From Mycolicibacterium sp. BiH015 (GTDB taxonomy: Bacteria > Actinomycetota > Actinomycetes > Mycobacteriales > Mycobacteriaceae): a DNA stretch of 64,000 nucleotides. This document shows positions 18,311 through 27,672 of the stretch, piece by piece. Below the pieces are notes generated by a model that did not search any database, had not been told where the DNA came from, and saw nothing but the letters and a program-made list of their open reading frames with translations. The DNA lies in contig NZ_JAQGCZ010000005.1 of the NCBI RefSeq assembly GCF_027706845.1, positions 124,001-188,000 of the forward strand, written 5' to 3'. Position 1 is the first letter of the stretch, and the number at the start of each line of letters is the position of its first letter. A program made the position numbers and the translations under genes.

Positions 18311-19398
18311 CCACCACCCCGACGCGATGGACACTGGCCGACGGGCGCCAACTGCTGTTCTTCGACCTCCCGGGACACCACTGCGCCCCGGTCGCGGACC
18401 GGCGGCAGCTACCAGCGCGGCGGAACGCCCGGTCGGAATTGCGCTACGACCGTATCTCGGGTGAATGGGTGATGGTCGCGGCGCTGCGTCAGGATCGCAC
18501 ATACAAGCCGCCCGCCGATCAGTGTCCGCTGTGCCCCGGCCCCAACGGTCTGACCAGTGAGATCCCTGCTCCCGACTACGATGTGGTCGTCTTCGAGAAC
18601 CGCTTTGCAAGCCTTTCCGGCGCCGACGGACACCCGTTCCGGCTACCCACCGAACCCGGCCCGGGCTTCGTATGCCAACCGAGCCACGGACGCTGCGAGG
18701 TGGTCTGCTTCTCCGCCGACCACACCGGATCCTTCGCCGATCTCGATGGCCGGCACGCCCGCCTCGTCGTCGAGGTGTGGCGCCACCGCACGCGCGACCT
18801 GTTGGGATGCAACGGAATCGAGCAGGTATTCTGTTTCGAGAACCGCGGTGAGGAGATCGGAGTCACCCTCACCCATCCGCACGGGCAGATCTACGGCTAC
18901 CCCTATGTCACGCCGCACACGGAGGCAACGCTTCGCCGGGCGCACGCGCACCGCGCGTCGCACGGTACCAACCTGTTCACCGACCTCCTCGAACACGAGA
19001 TCTCCTCCGGCGCGCGAATCCTCGCCCGTACCGATTCCTTCACCGCCTTCGTCCCGTTCGCGGCACGCTGGCCGGTGGAGGTGCACATCTTTTCGCACCG
19101 GTCGGCACACAACCTGCTCGACTTCGACGACGCCGAACTCGACGATTTCACCGAGCTCTACCGGATGGTTCTACAGCGGCTGGACCGCCTCTACGACCAG
19201 CCGCTGCCGTACATGGCGGCGCTGCACCAGTACAGCGACACTGAGTCCCAACGCGAAGGGCGCTTTCACGCGCAGGTGATCTCGACACGGCGCAGCGCCA
19301 CCCGGCTGAAGTTCCTGGCGAGCTCGGAGTCGATCATGGGTGCGTTCATCAACGACGTCACACCGGAATCCCTCGCGCAGGCGCTGCGGGAGCTCTGA
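18307..19398 (+). CDS. galT: Galactose-1-phosphate uridylyltransferase
   Basis: GalT transfers UMP from UDP-glucose to galactose 1-phosphate in the Leloir pathway. The 363-residue protein has the catalytic [11 protein letters not shown] motif, whose second histidine forms the uridylyl intermediate. It also has CPLCPG (metal-site cysteines), FENRFASL, and the C-terminal [20 protein letters not shown]. The GTG start overlaps the small DUF3263-like gene. No galE is present in the window, so UDP-glucose regeneration must be encoded elsewhere. Confidence 0.96.
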   Translation: MTTTPTRWTLADGRQLLFFDLPGHHCAPVADRRQLPARRNARSELRYDRISGEWVMVAALRQDRTYKPPADQCPLCPGPNGLTSEIPAPDYDVVVFENRFASLSGADGHPFRLPTEPGPGFVCQPSHGRCEVVCFSADHTGSFADLDGRHARLVVEVWRHRTRDLLGCNGIEQVFCFENRGEEIGVTLTHPHGQIYGYPYVTPHTEATLRRAHAHRASHGTNLFTDLLEHEISSGARILARTDSFTAFVPFAARWPVEVHIFSHRSAHNLLDFDDAELDDFTELYRMVLQRLDRLYDQPLPYMAALHQYSDTESQREGRFHAQVISTRRSATRLKFLASSESIMGAFINDVTPESLAQALREL

Positions 19399-19400
19399 CG

Positions 19401-20504
19401 ATGACGAAAGCTTCAGACGTGGTGTGCTTCTCGGCACCTGGGCGAGTCAATCTGATCGGGGAGCACACCGACTACAACAAGGGTTTTGCGTTGCCGATCG
19501 CGCTGCCCGAACGCACTGCCGTGACGTTCCAGCGCGCTGAGGTCGAGACGATGATCGTCAGCAGTGACCGGGCGCAGGACCGGGTCGAGTTTCCGCTCGA
19601 CACGACACCGGGCGCCGTCACCGGCTGGGCGGCGTACGTGGCGGGGATTGTCTGGGCGCTGCGGCGCGCAGGACATGCGGTACCCGGCGGCACGATGTCG
19701 ATCTCCGGCGGCGTCGAGATGGGATCGGGCTTGGCATCGTCGGCGGCCCTCGAGTGCGCGGTGCTCGGAGCGATACTGCGCGCGACGGATCGGCAGGTCG
19801 ACCTGATCGAGCAGGCGCGCATCGCCTCGCTCGCAGAGAACGAATATGTCGGCGCTCCAACAGGTCTGATGGATCAACTTGCCATCCTGTTCGCCGAGCC
19901 GCAGCGGGCATTGCTCATCGACTTCAGCCGGCCGGTGACCCGCTCGGTGGTTTTCGACCCGGAAGCATCCGGCGTGGCGCTCCTCCTGATCAACTCCCAC
20001 GCGACGCATCGGCACGCCGGCGGCGAGTACGCGGCCCGACGCGCGTCGTGCGAGCGCGCCGCCACCGCGCTGGGTGTGTCCTTCCTGCGGGATGTGCAGG
20101 ACCGCGGGGTGGCTGTGCTGGACGGCGTCCCTGATCCCGATGACGCCCGTCGTGCGCGGCACATCATCACCGAGAATCTCCGTGTCCTCGACAGCGTTGC
20201 GGCTCTCGAATCGCGTGACTTCACCACGTTCGGCGAGCTGATGAATGCGTCACACGCGTCCATGCGGGACGACTTCGAGATCACCACCGACCACATCGAC
20301 CTGATCGCGGCAACTGCGGTGCGTGCCGGCGCACTCGGGGCGCGGATGACCGGTGGTGGATTCGGAGGCTGCGTGATCGCCCTGGTGGACGCTGACGGCG
20401 CGGAATCTGTCGCTGCCTCGGTGCGTAACCAGATGCGAGACTCCGGGCACCCCGACCCCACGATCACCCGTACACGGTCCGGCCATGGTGCTGGTGCGTG
20501 GTGA
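19401..20504 (+). CDS. galK: Galactokinase
   Basis: GalK makes galactose 1-phosphate from galactose and ATP. The 367-residue GHMP kinase has the galactokinase signature [16 protein letters not shown] (about residues 14-29), the ATP-binding [18 protein letters not shown], and the third GHMP motif [16 protein letters not shown]. It starts 2 bases after the galT stop and overlaps galM at its end. Length and motifs are normal. Confidence 0.96.
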   Translation: MTKASDVVCFSAPGRVNLIGEHTDYNKGFALPIALPERTAVTFQRAEVETMIVSSDRAQDRVEFPLDTTPGAVTGWAAYVAGIVWALRRAGHAVPGGTMSISGGVEMGSGLASSAALECAVLGAILRATDRQVDLIEQARIASLAENEYVGAPTGLMDQLAILFAEPQRALLIDFSRPVTRSVVFDPEASGVALLLINSHATHRHAGGEYAARRASCERAATALGVSFLRDVQDRGVAVLDGVPDPDDARRARHIITENLRVLDSVAALESRDFTTFGELMNASHASMRDDFEITTDHIDLIAATAVRAGALGARMTGGGFGGCVIALVDADGAESVAASVRNQMRDSGHPDPTITRTRSGHGAGAW

Positions 20505-21478
20505 AGCCAAGCGTGAGATCCGTGTCGGGAACCGACTACGACCTGGTGCTGTCGTCGGCACGCCGAGTGGTTCGCGGTGTGATCTCGGGAGTCGGCGGTG
20601 CCGTTCGATGCCTTTCGGTGGACGGCATCGATCTCACCCCCGGCTTCGACCGTGGCCGCCCGGCTCCCTTCTACTGCGGAAAAGTACTGGCGCCGTGGCC
20701 CAACCGTGTGCGCGACGGTCGATGGCATCACGACGGCCGCACGCTCCAGCTCGACATCACCGATCCCGAAACGAATACCGCGCTTCACGGGTTTCTCTGC
20801 GCCGCGGAATATGAGTGCGTTGCGCACTCGGAGTCGTCGGTGACCCTCGCCGCGCCGATCCAGGCCCGGGACGGATACCCGTTCGACCTCGCGACCGCGG
20901 TGCGTTACCAGCTGACCACCACGGGACTGACGAGCACACACACGGTTCGCAACATCGGATCACGCTGTGCCCCGGTAGCTCTCGGTGCCCACCCGTTCCT
21001 GTCCATCGGTGGCGTCCCGGCAGATCAGTTGACTCTGACGGTGGACGGCGACTTCCACGTCGACCTCGACGACCAACGTATACCGGTGGGAGTCACACCG
21101 GTGAGCGGCACCGCATGGGACCTGCGCACCGGTCGCTCGGTGGCCGACCTCACTCTCGACGACTGCTGGGTCGTGTCCGGCGACACCGGCGGCGGCAGCA
21201 CGCACACGCTGCGCTCTCCCGACGGTCGGACGCTGTCGCTCTGGGCCGACGCGGGGTTCGGCTTCCTGCATGTCTTCGTGACACGTGCGTTCCCGAAAGG
21301 CGGTGACCTCGTCACCGCGGTCGCGCTCGAACCCATGACGGCTCAGGCCGACGCCCTCAACAGCGGTATCGGGCTGCGGTGGCTGGCACCGCGGGAGCAG
21401 TTCTCCGCGTCCTGGGCGATCCGCTACGAGCATTCCGGGAACACCTCGATCGCCTCTCGCCCAGTCGGTATTTCATAA
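20498..21478 (+). CDS. galM: Aldose 1-epimerase (galactose mutarotase family)
   Basis: This 326-residue protein interconverts sugar anomers and feeds alpha-galactose to GalK. Signs of the family are [12 protein letters not shown], the catalytic-histidine segment [18 protein letters not shown], and a C-terminal Glu segment [16 protein letters not shown]. Two adjacent GTG codons (20498 and 20501) are possible starts; the second gives the GTGA overlap with galK seen throughout this operon. It is the last sugar gene before the TetR palindrome. Confidence 0.88.
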   Translation: MVKPSVRSVSGTDYDLVLSSARRVVRGVISGVGGAVRCLSVDGIDLTPGFDRGRPAPFYCGKVLAPWPNRVRDGRWHHDGRTLQLDITDPETNTALHGFLCAAEYECVAHSESSVTLAAPIQARDGYPFDLATAVRYQLTTTGLTSTHTVRNIGSRCAPVALGAHPFLSIGGVPADQLTLTVDGDFHVDLDDQRIPVGVTPVSGTAWDLRTGRSVADLTLDDCWVVSGDTGGGSTHTLRSPDGRTLSLWADAGFGFLHVFVTRAFPKGGDLVTAVALEPMTAQADALNSGIGLRWLAPREQFSASWAIRYEHSGNTSIASRPVGIS

Positions 21479-21499
21479 CAGAGCGACTGCTCTGTTATG
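21474..21499. promoter_or_regulatory. Perfect 26-bp palindrome, probable TetR operator
   Basis: Two perfect 11-bp arms (CATAACAGAGC and its complement) flank GACT. The site overlaps the galM stop codon and ends 8 bases before the GTG of the TetR gene. No T-run follows, so an autoregulatory operator is likelier than a terminator, though in RNA it could also form a hairpin. Confidence 0.7.
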
Positions 21500-21507
21500 T
21501 TGTCCGT

Positions 21508-22134
21508 GTGCCTCGCCCCCGCCTGCATGATCCCGACCGCGTGCTCGATGCCGTGGAGTCACTGGCGGCTCAGTCAGGGGCTGCGGCGGTGTCGATCCGA
21601 GCCATCGGTGCGGCCATCGGGGTGTCCAATGGGGCGTTGTATCACTCGTTCACCTCCCGTGGTGGCCTGATGGGCAGGGCCTGGTTACGGGCAGGCAGAC
21701 GTTTCCTGGCGCTACAGACCGAACTCGTCGACGGCGTCTTCGCCCGATCCGATCACGCAGGCCCCGGCGACGCGGTTGTTGCCGCTGCCGATGCACCGGT
21801 GGTATTCGCCGCGCAGCACCCCAATTCAGCGACGTTGTTGTTGAGTGTGCGCCGCGAGGAGGTCCTCGCCGATGAGATACCCGACGACATCGCCGCCGAA
21901 CTGCGCGAGCTGGACACGCTGCTGGTCGGGCTGATGGTGCGGCTGGCCATCGCGATGTGGGGCCGCAAGGATGCCGCCGCGGTCGACGTCATCACCAGCT
22001 GCGTCGTCGATCTGCCCACCGCGCTACTGCTGCGGCGTGACCGCCTCGGCAATGCCACCGCGCGCGACCATCTGCGCGCGGCGGTCCGTGCCGTACTGGC
22101 CGTGGGACCACCCCCGCTTCAGCGACAGCACTGA
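21508..22134 (+). CDS. TetR-family transcriptional regulator
   Basis: This is a 208-residue TetR repressor. The GTG at 21508 is chosen because it places the helix-turn-helix near the N terminus (VSIRAIGAAIGVSNGALYHSF, in two parts, residues about 24-44) and lies just after a palindromic operator. The open frame extends upstream into galM but only as a shadow. The C-terminal ligand domain (about residues 60-200) has no specific hallmark. It is 34 bases upstream of a crotonase gene, so the two probably form a unit that responds to an acyl-CoA-like or lipophilic ligand. Confidence 0.85.
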   Translation: MPRPRLHDPDRVLDAVESLAAQSGAAAVSIRAIGAAIGVSNGALYHSFTSRGGLMGRAWLRAGRRFLALQTELVDGVFARSDHAGPGDAVVAAADAPVVFAAQHPNSATLLLSVRREEVLADEIPDDIAAELRELDTLLVGLMVRLAIAMWGRKDAAAVDVITSCVVDLPTALLLRRDRLGNATARDHLRAAVRAVLAVGPPPLQRQH

Positions 22135-22168
22135 TCCACCCCGCATATTCCACGAGAGGCAACACACC

Positions 22169-22837
22169 ATGTCACCCACGATCGATTTCGACGACACGAT
22201 CGCCGTCCTCACCCTCGGCAGCGACGAAAACCTGTTCTCACCGGGGTTTCTCGACGAGATCGAGGTTCTGATCGGGCAGGCGCTCGACGACGGTGCGCAG
22301 GGTCTGGTCACCACGGCGGGGGCGAAGTTCTACTCCAACGGACTCGACCTGGAATGGCTGGGCTCCCATGCCGATCAGGCAGCGGCCTATATCGCACGGG
22401 TGCACAGCCTGCTGGCCCGTGTGTTGACCCTGCCGGTGCCCACCGCGGCCGCCGTCGTGGGTCACGCGTTCGGCGCGGGTGCGATGCTGGCCCTGGCGCA
22501 CGACTTCCGCGTCATGCGCGTCGATCGCGGTTTCTTCTGCCTGCCCGAGGTCGACATCCGGATCCCGTTCACTCCCGGTATGGCCGCACTCATCCAAGCC
22601 AAACTCACCCCGCAGGCGACCGTCGCCGCGATGACGACCGGTCGCCGCTTCGGCGGCGGGGACGCGCACGAAATCGGCATCGTGGATGCCACCGCCACTG
22701 AGGACGCGGTCACCCGCTCGGCTGTCGAACTGCTGCGTCCCCTCGGCGGCAAAGACCGCGGCACGCTGGGCGCGATCAAAGACACCATGTTCGGCCACGT
22801 CGCGAAAACCCTTGTCGCGGCCTCTGTTCAGCCATGA
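22169..22837 (+). CDS. Enoyl-CoA hydratase/isomerase-family (crotonase) protein
   Basis: This 222-residue crotonase starts at ATG 22169 with GAGAGG about 9 bases upstream. The two oxyanion-hole segments are present: TTAGAKFYSNGLDLEWLG (residues about 46-63) and VVGHAFGAGAMLALAHDF. Neither catalytic Glu of classic enoyl-CoA hydratase is obvious (RGFFCLPEVDIRIPFTPGM is isomerase-like), and the protein is shorter than the usual 255-280 residues. A delta3,delta2-enoyl-CoA isomerase-type role is possible. It is in operon with the TetR gene. Confidence 0.85.
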   Translation: MSPTIDFDDTIAVLTLGSDENLFSPGFLDEIEVLIGQALDDGAQGLVTTAGAKFYSNGLDLEWLGSHADQAAAYIARVHSLLARVLTLPVPTAAAVVGHAFGAGAMLALAHDFRVMRVDRGFFCLPEVDIRIPFTPGMAALIQAKLTPQATVAAMTTGRRFGGGDAHEIGIVDATATEDAVTRSAVELLRPLGGKDRGTLGAIKDTMFGHVAKTLVAASVQP

Positions 22838-22865
22838 GCGCAGAACGGCTTCCGCACGCAGCAGC

Positions 22866-24152
22866 TCAGAATTCGGCGATGATGTCACGCCGGTAGCGGT
22901 GCGCGGCAAGCGCGTAACAGCCGACAGCCACCAGCTGCATGGTTGGTACCAGGATCAGCAAGGCGCGGCCCAGTGCCTGCGCGCCGAGCTCGCCTGTCAG
23001 TGAATCGCTGATCAACCCCGTCACGAACGGCCCGACGGCACCCAGCGTCGCGTTGAAGAACAAGAAGACGGCCGACGCCGTCGCCCGCTGCTCCGGAAGC
23101 ACCAGCCGCTGGATCGCCGCGATGGACGGTGCCAGATAGGCGATGCCGATCACATAGGCCAAGGCCAGAAGCAACACGCACCAGATGCGGTCCTCGACGA
23201 TGAACGCCAACGCTGACGCCGGCAGCAACGCCGCGATCAGAATGACCACGATCCACAACAGCCAGCGAGGATCACGGGTGGCGAGCCGGTCGGCGATCCG
23301 CCCCACGATAAGCAGTCCCAGAATCCCTAGTGCACCGGTGGCCAGCCCGTACTTGATGCCGACCTCACCGAGCGACATGCCGAGGTCGCGCATCAGGAAC
23401 GCGGGGGCAAAGGTCGTCAACGAGTAACCGGCGGCGGACACCAGCGCGGTACCCGCCACCATGGCGAGGAAGCTGCGCTTGCGCAAAAGATCCCACCAAT
23501 TCACTGCGGCGGCGCGCTGCTGCGGGGGCGGGGCAGGCAAGCTCTGGCGGCTGCCGACGACCCACAGCACCACGGGGGCGAGAAGAACACTGATGGCACC
23601 CATCACCACGAAAGCCGCCCGCCAGCCCAGGCTTTCGGCGAGCAGACCGCCGCCGAGGAGGCTGGCGGCACTGGCCAGCGGGATCGCCATGGTGGTGACA
23701 GCCAGCGGCGCCGAGCGCTTGTCCGCGACGAAGTTGCGCGCCACGTAGGCATGCGCTGCCGGCGTGCTGCCCGCCTCGCCGACGGCGACACCGACGCGGG
23801 TCAGGGCGAGCTGGAGACCGGACTGGACCGCCCCGCCCAGCATGGTCATCGAGCCCCACAACGTCAGGCAGCCGGCGATGACCGTGCCGAAGAGGCCGCG
23901 ATCGGCGACACGCGCGATCAGGATGCCCACCACGGCGTAGACGATGAGGAACCCGAACCCGTTGATGACGCCGATCGCGGTGTCCGACAGGGCCAGGTCC
24001 TTTTTGATGGGTTCGGCCAGCACGCCCGGCAGGAAGCGGTCGACGTAGTTGAGGGTGCCGACGAGCGCGAGCACCACGACGGCGGCCCATGCGCGGGATG
24101 GCGAATGCACAGCCTCGGTGTCACGGGCGGCTGCATCCTGTGGTGTCGACAT
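22866..24152 (-). CDS. MFS transporter (spinster/drug-efflux type)
   Basis: This 428-residue protein has about twelve membrane helices. The loop 2-3 region carries ARVADRGLF, a variant of the MFS GxLaDrxGrR motif, and helix 5 has GEAGSTPAAHAYVARNF, as in spinster-like MFS proteins. The gene follows the MerR regulator on the same strand with a 63-base gap. A MerR with a drug-binding GyrI-like domain next to an MFS pump recalls the Bacillus BmrR/Bmr pair, so export of a lipophilic cation or drug is a reasonable inference. Confidence 0.88.
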   Translation of the reverse strand: MSTPQDAAARDTEAVHSPSRAWAAVVVLALVGTLNYVDRFLPGVLAEPIKKDLALSDTAIGVINGFGFLIVYAVVGILIARVADRGLFGTVIAGCLTLWGSMTMLGGAVQSGLQLALTRVGVAVGEAGSTPAAHAYVARNFVADKRSAPLAVTTMAIPLASAASLLGGGLLAESLGWRAAFVVMGAISVLLAPVVLWVVGSRQSLPAPPPQQRAAAVNWWDLLRKRSFLAMVAGTALVSAAGYSLTTFAPAFLMRDLGMSLGEVGIKYGLATGALGILGLLIVGRIADRLATRDPRWLLWIVVILIAALLPASALAFIVEDRIWCVLLLALAYVIGIAYLAPSIAAIQRLVLPEQRATASAVFLFFNATLGAVGPFVTGLISDSLTGELGAQALGRALLILVPTMQLVAVGCYALAAHRYRRDIIAEF

Positions 24153-24215
24153 CGTTCTCCTCCGTCAATCGCTGCCGAGCAGCTTGACAGACGACCCGCC
24201 ACCTCTGCGTTGGGG

Positions 24216-25049
24216 TTACGCCGATTCGGGTGGAGGGGAGGTAGTGAAGATGGGCCAGCAGATCTCTGTGGCGGTGAAAGTCATCGGATCTGAGTGCGTG
24301 CCGACGATGTAGTGCTCGCGGATCGGTCCCTGGTCGCTGATCAAGCGCTCGTTGACGTAGGTCCCCAGCGCCGCGTAACTGCGGTCGATGCCGTCGTGAC
24401 CGCCGGGGTGGGACAGGACCGCGTACTCGGCCGAGGGCAGGGTCTCGGCACGAACCCCCTCGGGGGGTTGCGCGGAAGGTGGTGCGGTGACGAATAGCGT
24501 TGCTGCCCCGCGCTCTTCGAGGAACAGTGCCCGGTCGTAGATACCGCCGGGCGTGATGGTGGCATCGCCGTTCGTCGCGGCCGCGACTGCGTCGCGGAGC
24601 CTCCCCAGCGCCCTCCCGAACCAGTTGTCGATGTCGGCCACCTCGATGGTGGCGCCGATCGACCATACGGCGCGCGCTGGTTCACGACGCAACTCCACGC
24701 GTGCGGGCGTGTGCACGGGAGACAGCAGCTCGCGCAGGGCACCCACCGTCTCGCGCGTCTGTTGCAGCTGCGCCTCCATCTGCTCCAGATGCGTGGTGAT
24801 GATCTCGTTACGAGCCCCTGCGTCCTCGGTGCTCAGCAGCGCTTTGATGTCGGGTATGGACATACCCAGGGATCGGAATCGGCGGATGATGTGAGCATGG
24901 TCGACCTGGCTGGTGTCGTAGAAGCGATATCCGGTGTGGGGGTCGATGTGGGCCGGCTCCAGGATGCCGAGGTCGTGATAGTGCCGGAGCGCCTTCCTGC
25001 TCAGGCTGGTCATCACGGCGAAGTCACCGATCGAGACCTGCGCTCCCAT
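24216..25049 (-). CDS. MerR-family activator with GyrI-like ligand domain (BmrR type)
   Basis: This 277-residue regulator starts at 25049 with AGGAGG upstream. The N-terminal MerR winged helix (SIGDFAVMTSLSRKALRHYHD, then PHTGYRFYD) is followed by a coiled-coil dimer helix (about residues 75-115). The C-terminal GyrI/AraC-E-bind effector domain is at about residues 120-277. Such domains bind drugs and activate efflux genes. It lies upstream of the MFS gene and has a MerR-type 19-bp-spaced promoter in front of it, so it probably regulates itself and the pump. Confidence 0.9.
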   Translation of the reverse strand: MGAQVSIGDFAVMTSLSRKALRHYHDLGILEPAHIDPHTGYRFYDTSQVDHAHIIRRFRSLGMSIPDIKALLSTEDAGARNEIITTHLEQMEAQLQQTRETVGALRELLSPVHTPARVELRREPARAVWSIGATIEVADIDNWFGRALGRLRDAVAAATNGDATITPGGIYDRALFLEERGAATLFVTAPPSAQPPEGVRAETLPSAEYAVLSHPGGHDGIDRSYAALGTYVNERLISDQGPIREHYIVGTHSDPMTFTATEICWPIFTTSPPPESA

Positions 25050-25091
25050 GGCATCCTCCTTTGATCTGCGCTGTGCGTAACGGGTAGCGCC

Positions 25092-25122
25092 ATAGTGGAG
25101 TCTCCCCCAGGGGCAAGGTCAA
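25092..25122 (-). promoter_or_regulatory. MerR-type promoter before the BmrR-like gene
   Basis: On the minus strand TTGACC (25122-25117) is separated from CACTAT (25097-25092) by 19 bases. MerR activators need this long spacer and bind the dyad in it (TTGCCCC...GGGGGAG). It closely resembles the promoter at 38245-38275. Confidence 0.65.
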
Positions 25123-25181
25123 GCGGTATGTCCACCGTCAACCATGAGCAGTTGACCGGTGATGTAGGAGGCCGTGGACCC
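25119..25181 (-). pseudogene. C-terminal remnant of an SDR oxidoreductase
   Basis: Twenty codons on the minus strand read as the typical C terminus of a short-chain dehydrogenase (STASYITGQLLMVDGGH), followed by a stop at 25121-25119. An in-frame TAA lies directly upstream, and no other SDR sequence is nearby. The body of the gene has been lost. Confidence 0.65.
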
Positions 25182-25183
25182 TT

Positions 25184-25270
25184 AGCCTGCTGTCCAGACG
25201 AGTGCTGAGCGAGCGGCTCACCGAGCTTCAGAACGTTGGCCTGGTCCAGCGGGACGTCGATCCCGGTCCG
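25184..25270 (+). pseudogene. Remnant of an HxlR-family regulator
   Basis: On the plus strand, directly beside the SDR remnant, is the recognition helix and wing of an HxlR repressor: SRRVLSERLTELQNVGLVQR, then DVDPGPP. Intact HxlR proteins continue with a beta strand and helix, but here the frame runs into the end of the GH3 gene. The N-terminal half is missing. Together with the SDR piece it looks like the joined leftovers of a divergent regulator/enzyme pair after an internal deletion. Confidence 0.6.
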
Positions 25271-25274
25271 CCGA

Positions 25275-27500
25275 TCATCGACCTCGGCTTCGAGCCATCA
25301 ACTCCTCCAGCGCGTCCACCGGTGCCGCGTCGCCAAGCATCGTGATAACCGTCCGCATCGGCATGGCTGCCACCAGGCGCATCATGTCGCCGGAAGGCTG
25401 CGCACCGTGGGGTACCTGCGCCGCGCCGGATGCCAGCGCGTTCAGCAGCTCCTGCCCAGCCACCGGGTGGCTGAACCACTCCTGCATCGTGGAGTCGAAG
25501 GTGAGCTCGGGGATCAGCTTGTCACCCTCGAGCGTCACGGTCTGCTCGAGGGACACGGTCGCCGAATCCCGGCAGACCTGCACGGTGTAGTCGCCCGGAG
25601 CAACCACCCAATCGTCGCGGTCGATATCCCAATAGGCGAAGGCACGCCGCCCCAGCACCGTTGCCAAGGATCGTGTTTCGCCAGGGTCGAGATGGACTTT
25701 GGTAAAGAACCGCAGCTCGCGTACGGGTCGCTGTACCGGACCGGCTGTGGTGGCGACGTACACCTGCACGACGTAGCCACCGCGACGCCGGCCGGTGTTG
25801 GTGACCGTCAGCTTCAGATGTGCAGTGTCTGGTCCGGTGACGTCGACAGCCAGGTCCGTGACCTCGAAAGTGGTGTAGGACAGCCCGTGGCCGAACGGAT
25901 AGTGCGCCGCCACACCGGCGGTCTCGTGCCACCGATATCCGACCATGACTCCCTCGCCATAGCGGACGTGACCCTGCTCGCCCGGGAAATTCAGGTAACT
26001 GGCGGTGTCGGCCAACTTCACCGGAATCGACTCCGCCAGACGCCCGGACGGGTTCGCACCTCCGAACAGCAGGTCAGCCAGCGCGCTGCCGCCGGCCTGG
26101 CCCAGCAGGAATCCCTCCAAGATGGCGTCGACGTCGTCGTGCCAGCCGTCCACCGTGACGACGCCACCGTTGGCGAGTACGACGACTGTCTTGGGTGCCG
26201 CCGCGGACACCGCGGTGATCAGTTCACGTTGTGTGGAGGGTAATTCGAGACCCACTCGGTCATAGCCCTCGGATTCATCAGCGTCGGCGAGCCCGGCGAA
26301 AACCACTGCCACGTCTGCGTTACGGGCGGTCGCCACAGCTTCCGCGCGCAGGGCCGCAGCGTCTCCGGTGCCGTCCACCGTGAATCCTGCCGCGAAGTCG
26401 ACTGTGCCGCCGGACTGTTCGCAGAGGAAATCCAGGGCGGCGTCGACGCGGTTGGCGTTCACGTGCGAGCTTCCTCCGCCCTGGAAGCGCGGTGTGCGGG
26501 CGAACTCGCCGATGACCGCGATGCGCGCCCTCGGATCCAGCGGAAGCACCTCGCGGTCGTTCTTGAGCAGCACGGCGCATTCGGTGGCCAACTCGCGGGC
26601 GAGCGAATGGTGTTCGGCGGCATCGAACTCCGAGGACGGTTCCTTCGCCAATTCGGTCAGCGCCAGTACCCGGGCAGCCGCGGCATCGAGCGCTTCCTCG
26701 GAGAGGGTCCCCGCCTGGACGGCCTCGACGATCTGGCGCACACTGCGGCCCCCGGTCCCCGGCATCTGAAGATCCAGCCCTGCCCGCGTCGCGGCGACGG
26801 GGTCGCTGACCGCGCCCCAATCCGACACCACGGCGCCGGTGAAACCCCACTGCTCACGCAGCACATCGGTGAGCAGCCAACGGTTTTCGGAGGAGGGGAC
26901 ACCGTTGATGCGGTTGTACGAGCACATCACGGTGGCCGGACCGGCATCCCTGATTACGTGTTCGAAGGTCGGTAGGTAGATCTCTCGCAGCGTGCGAGGG
27001 TCGACATCGGCGCTGATTCGCATGCGGTCGGTTTCCTGGTTGTTGGCGGCGAAGTGTTTCACCGACGCGCCCACGCCCTGGGCCTGCTGCCCACGAACGT
27101 GCGCCGCCCCCAGTGTTCCGGCCAGGAGTGGATCCTCCGAGTAGTACTCGAAGTTGCGTCCGCACAGCGGGGAGCGCTTGATGTTGACACCTGGACCGAG
27201 CACCACGTGGACGCCCAGCGCGCGGGCCTCCAGTCCGATCGCCGCACCGACCTTTTCGGCGACCTCCGGACTCCAGCTGCTCCCCACCGCCACGGCGAGC
27301 GGAAAACATGTGGCGGGACGGCTCTCGCCCAGGCCGAGGTGGTCGGAATCGCCGCTCTGGCGGCGCACCCCGTGCGGGCCATCGGTGAGCACGATCGAGG
27401 GGACTTGCAGGCGCTCGACCGGTGTCGTGGTCCAGAAATCCCGGCCGCAGACAAGGGCCGCCTTCTCCTCGCGACTCAGCTGATCCACCGTCGGCGCCAT
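25275..27500 (-). CDS. Glycoside hydrolase family 3 beta-glucosidase
   Basis: This 741-residue GH3 enzyme has no signal peptide and is probably cytoplasmic. The (alpha/beta)8 domain starts with VPSIVLTDGPHGVRRQ, contains the substrate-binding KHFAANNQETDR (residues 148-159), and the nucleophile Asp227 in VVSDWGAV. A second alpha/beta sandwich (about residues 300-500) and a C-terminal fibronectin-III-like domain (YTTFEVTDLAV to SLATVLGRRAF) complete the usual three-domain plan, with no PA14 insert. The start has GGAGGAG just upstream. It is a single gene without sugar-transport neighbours on its strand. Beta-glucosidase is the likely activity; beta-xylosidase cannot be excluded. Confidence 0.93.
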   Translation of the reverse strand: MAPTVDQLSREEKAALVCGRDFWTTTPVERLQVPSIVLTDGPHGVRRQSGDSDHLGLGESRPATCFPLAVAVGSSWSPEVAEKVGAAIGLEARALGVHVVLGPGVNIKRSPLCGRNFEYYSEDPLLAGTLGAAHVRGQQAQGVGASVKHFAANNQETDRMRISADVDPRTLREIYLPTFEHVIRDAGPATVMCSYNRINGVPSSENRWLLTDVLREQWGFTGAVVSDWGAVSDPVAATRAGLDLQMPGTGGRSVRQIVEAVQAGTLSEEALDAAAARVLALTELAKEPSSEFDAAEHHSLARELATECAVLLKNDREVLPLDPRARIAVIGEFARTPRFQGGGSSHVNANRVDAALDFLCEQSGGTVDFAAGFTVDGTGDAAALRAEAVATARNADVAVVFAGLADADESEGYDRVGLELPSTQRELITAVSAAAPKTVVVLANGGVVTVDGWHDDVDAILEGFLLGQAGGSALADLLFGGANPSGRLAESIPVKLADTASYLNFPGEQGHVRYGEGVMVGYRWHETAGVAAHYPFGHGLSYTTFEVTDLAVDVTGPDTAHLKLTVTNTGRRRGGYVVQVYVATTAGPVQRPVRELRFFTKVHLDPGETRSLATVLGRRAFAYWDIDRDDWVVAPGDYTVQVCRDSATVSLEQTVTLEGDKLIPELTFDSTMQEWFSHPVAGQELLNALASGAAQVPHGAQPSGDMMRLVAAMPMRTVITMLGDAAPVDALEELMARSRGR

Positions 27501-27672
27501 GGTCTCCTCCGCCCCTGTTTAACTCTTGCCCAACGTACTGGGGATGGGCTGCCGCGGAAGGTGGCGTTGATGACGGCGGCGGTGGCGGCCGGCTTCACGC
27601 CTGCGCACGCGGCCCGACCAACTCGACGCGACCCGCCTGATTGCGGAGTGTCACCCTGGCGGACACTATGAC

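Noticed and set aside
21474..21499. Palindrome after galM as a rho-independent terminator
   Set aside because: There is no T-run, and it lies 8 bases ahead of the TetR start codon; an operator explains it better.
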